A stretch of 64,000 nt of DNA, taken from positions 6,640,001 through 6,704,000 of the forward strand of contig NC_091006.1 of assembly GCF_041146395.1 (NCBI RefSeq), written 5' to 3'. Positions 56,050 to 64,000 of this stretch are shown piece by piece; the first letter of the stretch is position 1, and each line of letters opens with the position of its first letter. The translations under genes were made by a program, and so were the position numbers. Source of the stretch: Eulemur rufifrons (taxonomy: Eukaryota > Chordata > Mammalia > Primates > Lemuridae). The notes below the pieces were generated by a model, which saw only the letters and a program-made list of their open reading frames with translations, was not told the DNA's origin and ran no database searches.

Positions 56050-58724
56050 GTGCCTGGAGCACTCTGCAGGCACCACCCAGACCCTCTGTCTCTTCATCTG
56101 TCCGTCTCTGTTTCCTTGTCTCTCCGTCTCTATCTCTTCATTTCTCTGCATCCCTCTCTCTCTCCTTTTCTGTCATTGTGCCTGTCTCCCTGCGTCTCTG
56201 TGTCCCACCTTGCATCTCCGTTGTACCTCTGTCTCTATGTCATACATCTCCGTCTCTCCCTGCATCTCTCTCTCCTTCTCACCGGCTCCTGCCTGTGTTT
56301 CTGTCACTTTTGCTGAGTCCCTCTTTTTGTCCCTCTGTCTCATCTCACTACAACCCCCCTTACCCCCTGGCGGCATCGGTCCCCACCCCCGAGGACGTTC
56401 TCCCGGTTCTCTCCCCGGGGCCCTGACTCACTCACCCCCGCCCCACTGCTCTGGCTCGGCACAGGTTGCGGCCCTTCCAGTGCAGCCCTGCGGGGAGGGA
56501 GTGGGGGTGGGTGGGGTCTGGGCGCTGGCCTGAGGGCCCCTCACCTGTGCATTGCAGGCATCAACATTTATGAGCCAGCGCCCCCTACCGGTCCCACCCA
56601 GCGACCCCTGGAGACTCTGGGTGAGCGCTCGGGGGCGGGGAGCTCAGGGTGGGGGCTGGCCTCCAGGATGGGGTGTTCCAACGCTTTGCCCCTCCACCTG
56701 CCAGGCAATTTTCAAGGATGGCACATTAGAACTGAAATGCTCCAGAAGGACCTAAGGTGAGTCGCCAGGGCCAGTGTGGCCTGTGTGTCACAGTGGGACC
56801 CGGTTTCCTGCTCTGTAAACAGGGTTAGTCACGGGAGAGGATGCTTGTGAAACACACAGAGTCCGGCTGAGCGGGGCTGGCACACAGCAGCTGCTCAGCA
56901 AACAGCAGCCATTATTGTTACTGCTGTTATGATTTTCAGCCTCTTTCCCCGGGAGGGGAAGAGCCACGCAGGCTACCACTTGTCCTCCACCAACCCAAGC
57001 CCTGCCTCTGCACGGCGGATGAGGCGGTGTAACCCGGCACTCAGGGTCACACACGCCCAGGTTTGGATCCTGGTTCTGCCACTTCTTTGCGGCTTGACCT
57101 TGGGCAAGTCTCCATTGTCTTTTTTTTTTTTTTTTTTTGGCTTTCTTTCAAAATATTCAGGGAGTGCACATGTTTTACGTCACATAGATCGTTTTTGTAA
57201 TGCTTGAGTCCTGGCTGTAGGTGCGCCTGTCACCCAAATAGTGTTCATGGTGCCCATTAGGTTGGTGTATTCCCCTCCCCCTCACTCCCCCCTACCCCCC
57301 CCCCCCCCCCCCCCGCCAAGTTGCTTCCCACTGAGTTTTACTCTCCTAAGTCTCCATCTTGGGCCTGTTTCCTCATCTGCAACACGGGCTTCAGAGCGCA
57401 TCACCCTCAGAGGGGCTCATGGGAGCCGAGGCTGTAGAGTGCTGGGGGCCCCTGTGTGGGGGGCTCCTGCTATCTCTGAGAGCACCAAGACCAGGGCTCC
57501 CTGCTCCCCGGAGCCAGGCTGACCCGGGGGACCTCCAAGGATCCCAGCGGATCCGGACCCCACCGCTCCCGCCCCCTATTCGCAGCTGGACGGTGAAGCA
57601 GCAGTGTGTGGACCTTCTGGCCGAGGGCCTGTGGGAGGAGCTGCTCGACGACGAGCAGCCGGACATCACGGTCATGGACTGGTGCGTGCCCCACCCCGCC
57701 AGGTCGGGCCCTCTGTCCCGCAGGGCTCCCCAGAGCTCCCCGGGCCCCGAGACCCCCCTGGCGCTGCAGGGTCCAGCTCTGCCTCCACTCCGGCCCCTTC
57801 TCTCTGGGTCTTTCAGGTGTTGAAATGTGCCAGGTCTCTTACACCTTTGAGGTTTGCTGAGGCTGTTCCCTTCCCCTTGGATGCCCGTCACCCCCTCTGT
57901 TCCCAGGACTAATTCCTGCTTACAGGAGTCATTGGCACATGGCTCTGCCAGGAAGCCTTCCCTGACTGCCCCCCGCTGGGTCAGGTGCATTCGCTCCAGT
58001 GCCCTGTGCCCCCATCCTCCCTGACCCCTGTACCTGTGCCCCCTCATCCCCCAACCCCTCTGCCCGTGTCCCCCCATCCCGGCCCTGGCCATTTCTGGCT
58101 GTCACTGCAAGGTGACATGTCTGCCTCCCTCGCTGGACTATGAATCCCACGGGGCCAGGCTGTGGGGCTCTCTTGGTCACTGCTGTGTTGCCCGCACCAC
58201 CCAGCCCAGGGCTGTGCACAGAGTGGGCGCCAGTGAGTGTCTGTTGAACGGGGAATGGGGCCAGAGGTTGGGGCTGGGTTGTTGAGACCACGGTGGCAAC
58301 TAAAGGCCTGGACCCCACCTCCAGGTTCGAGGACAGCCGGCTTGACGCCTGCGTCTATGAGCTGCACGTGTGGCTGCTGGCAGCGGACCGCCGCACGGTC
58401 ATCGCGCAGCACCACGTGGCACCGCGGACCTCTGGCAGAGGCCCCCCTGGCCGCTGGGTGCAGGTGAGACTCCCTGTCCCAGTCCCCACCCCCAGACATG
58501 TGTTGTCTCCCAAGACCTCGGGGGTGGGGGGAGCAGGTGTGGGTCCCTGATAAGGACCTCTCCCTAACCCCGCTGCCGCACAGGTGTCCCACGTGTTCCG
58601 CCACTATGGCTCTGGCGTGCGCTTCATCCACTTCCTGCACAAGACCAAGAACCGCATGGTGCCCGGCGGCCTGCAAAGGACAAGGGTCACCGACTCCTCC
58701 GTGTCCGTGCAGCTCAGGGAGTGA
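55725..58724 (+). CDS. NCCRP1: NCCRP1 (FBXO50), F-box-associated-domain protein (6 exons, 271 aa)
   Basis: Joined exons: 55725-56049, 56558-56620, 56705-56756, 57586-57681, 58325-58463 and 58584-58724. All introns are GT-AG and the frame is intact. The product matches human NCCRP1 (275 aa as I recall), a relative of FBXO2/6/17/27/44 that keeps the FBA sugar-binding-fold domain but has no F-box. Residues 22-59 are a Pro/Ser-rich low-complexity segment. The FBA-type domain runs from about 86 (LTWKVLLLRRPLYRNLLRSP) to the end, with conserved WTVKQQCVDL, VMDWFEDSRLDACVYELHVW and VRFIHFLHK. In mammals it is known mainly from squamous epithelium such as oesophagus, with roles in cell proliferation proposed. 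The first ATG is chosen because its distance to the conserved MEADGPAS equals that in the human protein. An ATG at 55764 is a second possibility. Confidence 0.95.
56086..56345 (+). repeat. CT-rich low-complexity tract in NCCRP1 intron 1
   Basis: Degenerate (TCTCTG/TCTCCATC)n pyrimidine sequence of about 260 bp. A similar tract lies at 51180-51400. Confidence 0.8.
56558..56620 (+). CDS. NCCRP1: NCCRP1 coding exon 2
   Basis: The acceptor is GCATTGCAG and the donor CTGG|GTGAGC; 63 nt. It encodes INIYEPAPPTGPTQRPLETL. The codons for residues 115-120 carry a near-consensus CTCF motif on the minus strand. Confidence 0.93.
56576..56591 (-). promoter_or_regulatory. CTCF-like motif, reverse, inside NCCRP1 exon 2
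   Basis: CAGCGCCCCCTACCGG is the reverse complement of CCGGTAGGGGGCGCTG, an almost ideal CTCF core. It is on the minus strand and overlaps coding sequence. Confidence 0.6.
56705..56756 (+). CDS. NCCRP1: NCCRP1 coding exon 3
   Basis: The acceptor is CACCTGCCAG and the donor CTAAG|GTGAGT; 52 nt. It encodes NFQGWHIRTEMLQKDL, the same length as the human segment but with several substitutions from the human sequence I recall. Confidence 0.92.
57040..57415 (+). repeat. MIR SINE, sense, split by an L1 insertion
   Basis: The left part (to 57115) has GGATCCTGGTTCTGCCACTT and CTTGGGCAAGTCTCCAT. The right part resumes at 57348 with AAGTCTCCATCTTGGGCCTG and TTCCTCATCTGC. Confidence 0.75.
57116..57347 (-). 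mobile_element. L1 3'-end insertion, antisense, with target-site duplication and poly-C tract
   Basis: AAGTCTCCAT is duplicated at 57106-57115 and 57348-57357. Between the copies lie a 19-nt T-tract (57120-57138), CAAAATATTCAGGGAGTGCA, GCCTGTCACCCAAATAGTG and a run of about 20 cytosines (57295-57314). On the minus strand this is an L1 3' UTR end with a G-run and a poly-A tail. It lies in NCCRP1 intron 3, about 240 bp before exon 4. Confidence 0.85.
57586..57681 (+). CDS. NCCRP1: NCCRP1 coding exon 4
   Basis: The acceptor is CTATTCGCAG and the donor GACTG|GTGCGT; 96 nt. It encodes WTVKQQCVDLLAEGLWEELL and DDEQPDITVMD. Confidence 0.95.
57810..58255 (+). repeat. L2 LINE 3' end, sense, in NCCRP1 intron 4
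   Basis: CTCTGCCAGGAAGCCTTCCC, GACATGTCTGCCTCCCTCGC, TGCACAGAGTGGGCGCCAGT and TGTCTGTTGAACGG follow L2 3'-end order. Confidence 0.75.
58325..58463 (+). CDS. NCCRP1: NCCRP1 coding exon 5
   Basis: The acceptor is CCACCTCCAG and the donor GTGCAG|GTGAGA; 139 nt. It encodes FEDSRLDACVYELHVWLLAA through PPGRWVQ. Confidence 0.95.
58584..58724 (+). CDS. NCCRP1: NCCRP1 coding exon 6 and stop
   Basis: The acceptor is CCGCACAG. It encodes VSHVFRHYGSGVRFIHFLHK through VTDSSVSVQLRE, with TGA at 58722-58724. Confidence 0.95.
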   Translation: MSHVFRHYGSGVRFIHFLHKTKNRMVPGGLQRTRVTDSSVSVQLRE

Positions 58725-58769
58725 CTGGCTGAGCCCGTGCCTGTCCTGACCCCACAGCACCGCCCGACC

Positions 58770-58867
58770 TTAGCTCCGCCCTGTCCCTTAGCTCCGTCCT
58801 GTCCCTTAGCTCCGTCCTGTCCCTTAGCTCCGCCCTGTCCCTTAGCTCCGCCCTGTCCCTTAGCTCC
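58770..58867 (+). repeat. 18-bp tandem repeat, about 5.4 copies
   Basis: The unit TTAGCTCCGYCCTGTCCC is repeated with only a C/T difference between copies, within the NCCRP1 3' UTR. Confidence 0.95.
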
Positions 58868-58934
58868 CGCACAGCCCCTCACGCCACCTCCTCGGCCCCT
58901 CAATCCTGCCCGGCCCTGGGCTTCTGATCTTCAC

Positions 58935-59075
58935 GCGTCCTTGAGCGTCCAACTCTTTGGCATTTCCCCTGCACTCCCCGAGCCCCACGAGGGCAGGGGC
59001 CGCTCCCTGCAAACCCGGTGCCCGGCACATAGCAGGTGCTCAGTAAATCTCTGCTGAGCCAACGAATAAATACAC
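58935..59075 (+). repeat. L2 LINE 3' end in the NCCRP1 3' UTR
   Basis: CCACGAGGGCAGGGGCCGCT, GGTGCCCGGCACATAGCAGG, GCTCAGTAAATCTCTGCTGA and a final GAATAAAT correspond to the L2 terminus (gggcagggac…gcctggcacatagtaggcgctcaataaat…). Confidence 0.8.
59065..59070 (+). terminator. NCCRP1: NCCRP1 poly(A) signal (AATAAA), L2-derived
   Basis: AATAAA lies 341 nt after the stop codon, in the former GAATGAAT tail of an L2 3' end. No better hexamer lies between the stop codon and this site. Confidence 0.75.
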
Positions 59076-59092
59076 GTGCCCAAGGATGCTGA

Positions 59093-60947
59093 GCGCGTCC
59101 CGGTTTCTGCTCCAGAGAGCTTCTCTCGGTTCCTATCCCACCCGCACACCCTCTGGCCTTGACCCTCCAGCACCTTTAAAACCTGTGCACCTTTTGCCTC
59201 AACCTTGGCTCTGGTCTCCTCACGCATCCCCAGTGCATGGACTCTCAGCGTCTCCACTTCACTCTTCTCCCATCTCTCTGGACTCACAGAATCTCCCCTA
59301 ATCCCTCTCCTGCCTCCAGCTGCTCCCAGTTGTCATTCCCCCAGAGCTGTCCCCACACCTCTCCTCCCAGGACCCTCTGTGTCTCTTCTCCAGTGCCCCC
59401 AGTGCCCCTGAACCCAGGTATCCATCAATGTCCCTCTCTTGTGAGGGGGGTGGGGGCATATATTGCAACCGGAACGGAACAGAAATAGACAAATCTGAAC
59501 TAAAGTGACCTTCCTGTGTGGGGCAGGGGTCATTGAAAGTATTTGACACCTGTATGCGTCTTGGGCTGCAGCCAGATCACTGTAGGGCCCCTGGCCCTCG
59601 CCTGGGGCAAAGTCCTACAAGGCCCCCTGCTGTCCCATGCAGGAATCAGAGGGTGTCTGGAGGCCCCAGGGACACTAGAACAGCTCAGGGAAGGGTTGTT
59701 TACAAGAAAGGGTGGGAAGCATTTCAACACTGAACAATCAGCCAGCCGTCCCTGCACATGCCACACCTGTGTCCTGGGGATGCGTGTCTTGTATGCGCCT
59801 AAAACTGCGTCGGAATCTATGGTGTGTCCCCATCCACAGCATTGTCCTAGGTATGGGCTGACCCAGGCCTGACCACCCTGCTCTCTCCCCCATTGCACCT
59901 GGTCCTGGGTGGACTTGGGTCCCAAGTACAAGCGGATGGCAGACGGGAACAACTTCACAAGGGCTGTGTTTCAGGAAAGGTGGTGGGGCAGGCAGAAAGC
60001 TACTCCTCTTGGGTATTGGGACCTGCAGCAGACCCCAGGGACAGGCCAGGCGAGGGGCTCGGCGCCGTGTGGAGGTTACAGGTGTGGGAACTCCAAAGCC
60101 TCAGGAGCACCTGCAACATGATAAAAATTTCCCATCAGGGGATGCCAGGAGCTCGGAGATCCAGGTGTGGTGGGTTCTAGAAGCCTGAGGCTGGGTCAGG
60201 GGCTGGGGAATCTCAAACTGAGGCTCCAAGTTCAGAAGCTGGGGGTCTTGGGCTGGGAGAGTTTGGGGCTTGGAGCTCTTGGGGGACAGGAACAGCTGGG
60301 ATGGGTTTTGGGGGTGCCACAGCTGGATCTACGGTCCAGGGCCTATGAGCTTGGATATGAGTGCAGCGTGGGCTCAGGGCCTCCAGGGTTGGGTCTGGGG
60401 GCTGCGGCACTGGTTTTAGAGGCTGATCTGGAGGGTCCAGGTGGGTGGGGAACATGAAGGCCAGGCTGGTCCTAGAATTGAGTCTGGGATCTTGAGTTCT
60501 GGGTCGGTTTTAGAGTCTGGAAATCCCAGAGTTGGGTCCGGGAGCTTTCAGATCTCATGATCCGGGCGGGGGATGACTTTGGTTCTGGGGGCTCCGAGGT
60601 AAGGGGGTTGCTGAGCCCCCATGCCCAGAGTTAGCTTCCCTGGGGGTGCAGCTGGGGGTGCAGCCAGGTGGGGATTCAGGAAGTGGGGCGGCTGCTCCCA
60701 GAAAGGAGGCTGGGGGCTTCAGTCAGCGTCCGAGCCTGGGGAGCCCAGAGCCAGTGCTGAGAGGCTGGAGGGGCAGCGGCTGCAGGTGGGGTGGGGCTGG
60801 GCGCTGGGGGTGCGGAGGAGGAGGACCTGGTTTGGGTGCGGGGTCTGAGCTGGGGGCCTCCAGGGCTGCTTCTAGGGAGCTCAGGGGTGGTGGGTCCGGG
60901 GCGGGGGGGCGGTTCTTAGCGGAGGTGAGCGGGGGCCTGGGGACGGG
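59093..60947. other. NCCRP1-SYCN intergenic interval
   Basis: No gene or clear repeat was recognised. 59100-59450 is C/T-rich. 60170-60640 is G-rich, with recurring TTGGGGGC/GGGGCTTGG words. There is no convincing poly(A) signal for SYCN on the minus strand within the first few hundred bases past its end. Confidence 0.6.
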
Positions 60948-60950
60948 CGG

Positions 60951-61294
60951 GCACCTGCAGTAGAGCGCGGAGATGGTGCTGGACCATCCCCGCAGACGCC
61001 GCGGCGGTGCTCCTCCAGGCGCGGGTAGGCGCGGGACGAGAACTGCGCGTCTTGCGGCTCTTGCCGCGGAGGGACCACGCGGTGAGCTCGCAGCGCGGGG
61101 CCACCCCGAGCGAGGAGGCGGCGCCCGCTCCAGCGACAGTTCGGCGCCCGCGCAGCAGTTGACGTAGTCGGGGTCGCTATTGTCGTAGAGCTTGGCGCAA
61201 CTGCGCGTCCTGTCTTCTTGAGGTCGCGCGGGGCAGGCGCCCAGGGGACGGCCGCCAGGGCCAAGGCCAGCAGCAGCGGGCACCGCGGGGACAT
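60951..61294 (-). pseudogene. SYCN: SYCN (syncollin) copy with multiple frame disruptions
   Basis: On the minus strand an ATG at 61294 opens MSPRCPLLLALALAAVP, the start of syncollin with its signal peptide. Homology then jumps frames. Core SCAKLYDNSDPDYVNCC...ELSLER (61211-61125) is in a second frame, ASSLGVAPRCELTAWSLRGK (61119-61060) in a third, AYPRLEEHRRGVCGD (about 61030-60986) back in the first, and WSSTISALYCRC (60986-60951) in the second. At least four indels are needed, one of them removing about a dozen residues after LSLER. Human SYCN is a single-exon protein of 134 aa as I recall; here the span is about 344 nt and no stop follows the final CRC. Syncollin is a secretory-granule protein of pancreatic acinar cells. 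The decay looks real, but assembly errors in this very GC-rich stretch are the alternative. It converges with NCCRP1. Confidence 0.78.
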
Positions 61295-61306
61295 GGCGAC
61301 CCCGCG

Positions 61307-61320
61307 CGCTTTTAAGCGCC
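61307..61320 (-). promoter_or_regulatory. SYCN: TATA-like box upstream of SYCN
   Basis: The minus strand reads GCGCTTAAAAGCGC, with TTAAAA about 16 bp from the SYCN ATG. This implies a very short leader if it is the true TATA element, so its use is uncertain. Confidence 0.35.
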
Positions 61321-61486
61321 TGCCCCGTGGGAAGGGAGAAGCTGCGAGATAAGGACTCCGGGAGGGGAGGGGAAGGCGCCCCGTCCCCCGGGAGCCCCCC
61401 GGGAGCCGGATGACCTGCCTAACGCGGGCCAGAAACCCGCAACCGGGGAGTACAGGGTGGACGAGTCTGCACAAAACTTAGTACCT

Positions 61487-61846
<360 letters not shown>

Positions 61847-62164
61847 TTAAGATGTTAAATAACAACATTATAAAGAAAGTCAATGGACAGGATTGAGGAC
61901 GAGTCATTTGCAGTGCGGAGAGCGGCATGGGGTGCGTGGGTAAGTAGGAAGGGCTCTTAAAAATCGACAAGGAGTAGAACAACCCCCCTTCTAAATAAGG
62001 GGAGGCTGGAGGAGGCTGGGCAGCTCCCTCCTTGGGAGGCAGGACCCTGGAAAAGGAGAAGCTGGAGATAAGGAGAGGCCGGTGGGTGGGGAGGAGGGGG
62101 AGGGAGGGAGCCTCCTCCCACCAGCCAAGGTTGAAAATCCAGAATCTGTGAAATACAGGACAGA

Positions 62165-62560
62165 TTTATTTGCATAACACTTTAAAACATTTTCAAGACA
62201 ATGTACAAAAGGCTTGGGGAAAATTTTGCAACATTTTGGACAGCATAAAGTTAATAGCTATAATATGTAAAGAGTGCTTACAAACTGACAAAAAGAAATC
62301 ACTCCCCCGCCACACACACACTAAGGACAGGCCCAAGAGGGGGAGAGGGAGGGAAGATCTGCCACTCCCACTCCAAGAGCCAGGAGACTTTCTTAACTAA
62401 GGTTAGAAATCATTAATCTACAATATAAAATAAATGGTGGCCCTGTGGAGCTGTATAAAATTTTAAAAATTAAAAAAAAACGGCAAAAAACAAAACAAAA
62501 CAACAACAACAAAACCCAACCCATCTAGGGAAAATGGACTCAATTCAGATATTAATAATA
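62165..62560 (+). repeat. L1-like remnant, sense
   Basis: TAATAGCTATAATATGTAAAGAG and CTTACAAACTGACAAAAAG, followed by an AAAACAAAACAACAACAAC run, resemble an L1 ORF2 tail phrase. Diverged and uncertain. Confidence 0.4.
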
Positions 62561-62799
62561 AAATGAGCTCTTACCACTCAGCAAGCAGAAACTAAAAAGC
62601 CAAAGGGAACACTAAGGAACAGCACAGAAAGGGGAGGGAGGTGGGGACCCCAGGGCTGGACAGAGACGTGGACATCTGGGAGCCTGGCCAAGGCCACCTG
62701 AGGCTCTTTGGAATCCTTGGCCTCCTGCCAGACAAGAACGGGGTCAAGAGTGTAGACGTACTGCCCAGACAGGCGAGGGTTCAGTGGCTCTGTGAGCAA

Positions 62800-63165
62800 G
62801 TGCAAGTCTGGGCCTCAGTTTTCTGATGTATAAAATGGACAGTATTCCTTCCTATACCATAGGGTTGTGGTGACGATTACAAGGGATGCTGGAAGGTGTG
62901 TGCAGGTTAGGAGAACAGCCGATGGAGCCTGGGTCCAATTCCCAGCTCCCCCATGAGCTTGTGCACAAGATCGCACCTCAAGGCCCCATGAAGGCACTAA
63001 TGGTATCTACTGCAGAGTATAAGCAGTAAATGAATTAATCCATATAACAGTAGGGGCCACCCTTGGTAAGTGCCATATGAGCATTTGCCATCATTATTAT
63101 TACGACAACCCTTAGCGCAGTGCCTGGCACATAGTAAAGGCTCAATAAACATAAACCATCACAAC
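62800..63165 (+). repeat. MIR/L2-type repeats, sense
   Basis: CTGGGCCTCAGTTTTCTGAT and CATAGGGTTGTGGTGACGAT mark a MIR. GCAGTGCCTGGCACATAGTA with GGCTCAATAAACATAAAC (63115-63155) is a MIR/L2 3' end. Confidence 0.75.
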
Positions 63166-63254
63166 GCCATAACACCAACAGTCTGCTGTCATCCATGGTC
63201 ACTCAGCCAACCCTCCTCCCTACTGATGCCCCTCAGACTCTGTGTCCTCCACCT

Positions 63255-63615
63255 TGGGCAGGACAGGACTATTGTTAAATCCACAGGCTGGAAACACTGG
63301 GAAGTGGGTTCAAATTTTGGCTCCACCACCTGCTTGCTGAGCGCCCTTGGGCAAGTGAACTTACCTCTCTGAGCTTCAGTTTCCTCCTACCTTCACTGGG
63401 GCAATAGAAAATGTGGTCTCTGTATAAAGTAACTTGCAAAACACAAAACGTTATGAACAATCCATATCATTGTTATTTGTAAATATAATTAAATACTTAA
63501 TATATAATATTGCATGAATACAATAGTATAAATGCTAATATCGAAAGCGTGAAATACAGTGCCCAGCACATGACAGGGACTCAGCAAACGGAAGCTGTTA
63601 TGACTGTTCCCATAA
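63255..63615 (+). repeat. MIR SINE, sense, extended
   Basis: GGGTTCAAATTTTGGCTCCA, CTTGGGCAAGTGAACTTACC, CTGAGCTTCAGTTTCCTCC and the tail CAGTGCCCAGCACATGACAG. An AT-rich insert (63460-63540) interrupts it. Confidence 0.75.
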
Positions 63616-64000
63616 GACTCTGAGATCCTGGCCTTTGGTCTTAGTTCTCCTTTTCTGTCATGACCCCATGAAGTCTACTCTCCAGCTGCTAACTTCCCAG
63701 AGGGCCTCCCTGACCCCAGGGACACAGAGTCCCTGCCCTCTGGCTCTGTACCACGGGGGACACAGGGATGGAGACACATAAGTGTAGCAGTCACCTAGAG
63801 CCCAGCCCACCCAGGAGGCCATGAGCTCCGATCCATATAGGGACATGGGCAGGGAGACCCTGATGGGGAGATGGAAACAAGGACACTGTACAGGACCCAC
63901 TGGGGCACAGCACACAGCCAGCAGCCAACAGACTCGGTCTCAGGTGTGGGCACACTTTCAATCCACACGGGCGGCGGTGTAGGGACACCCTTCCCACAGT
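63616..64000. other. Window end, no recognised feature
   Basis: Moderately GC-rich unique-looking sequence with an old-repeat flavour (GCTAACTTCCCAGAGGGCCT). I see no gene, and the neighbouring interferon-lambda genes expected from human synteny are not reached. Confidence 0.6.

Larger units (their letters stand above)
58725..59092 (+). other. NCCRP1: NCCRP1 3' UTR
   Basis: From the stop to about 20 bp past the AATAAA. It includes an 18-bp tandem repeat (58770-58867) and an L2 3' end (58935-59075). Confidence 0.75.

Noticed and set aside
61307..61320. Confident TATA box for SYCN
   Set aside because: TTAAAA lies only about 16 bp from the ATG, too close for a normal TATA-to-start spacing with a leader, so it is listed only as TATA-like.

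Overview
The window is mammalian nuclear DNA from a primate, most likely a strepsirrhine (lemur, galago or loris). It carries Alu elements in two styles: an older AluJ-like copy, and copies with the strepsirrhine wording (CCTAGCACTCTGGGAGG; an extra ATATATTTTTAG-GGCCATATAATTTC stretch in the middle). It also has a 3'-end L1 insertion with a long poly-C/poly-G tract, of a kind I associate with strepsirrhine L1. The genes are PAK4, NCCRP1 and SYCN in the order and orientation I recall for human chromosome 19q13.2. Only the strepsirrhine placement is inferred from repeats; no species is claimed.

Layout. At 840-1250 there is a CpG-rich, TATA-less promoter with a YY1 box at the start site and non-coding exon 1 of PAK4. 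At 1137-36437 there is a 35-kb first intron, filled with MIR, L2, L1, Alu, Tigger and hAT remnants plus simple repeats, ending in a GC-rich 30-bp minisatellite. At 36438-46482 lie the eight coding exons of PAK4 (588 residues, intact, all splice sites GT-AG) and its 3' UTR. The interval 46483-55690 is intergenic. NCCRP1 occupies 55690-59090 with six coding exons (271 residues, intact). On the opposite strand, converging on NCCRP1, is a SYCN (syncollin) copy at 61294-60951 whose reading frame changes at least four times. From 61300 to the end there is an Alu immediately upstream of SYCN, then L1/MIR/L2 debris.

Function. PAK4 is a CDC42-responsive Ser/Thr kinase of cytoskeleton and survival signalling. 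NCCRP1 is an F-box-associated-domain protein of squamous epithelium. SYCN is a secretory-granule protein of exocrine pancreas. They are neighbours in synteny only; nothing suggests a shared pathway.

Most notable points: the apparent loss of SYCN, a convergent pair of strong CTCF-like motifs spanning the PAK4-NCCRP1 boundary, a palindromic hAT element in PAK4 intron 1, a higher-order-structured minisatellite near the first PAK4 coding exon, and an L2-derived poly(A) signal for NCCRP1. All gene assignments come from recognising protein sequence by eye; no database search was run.
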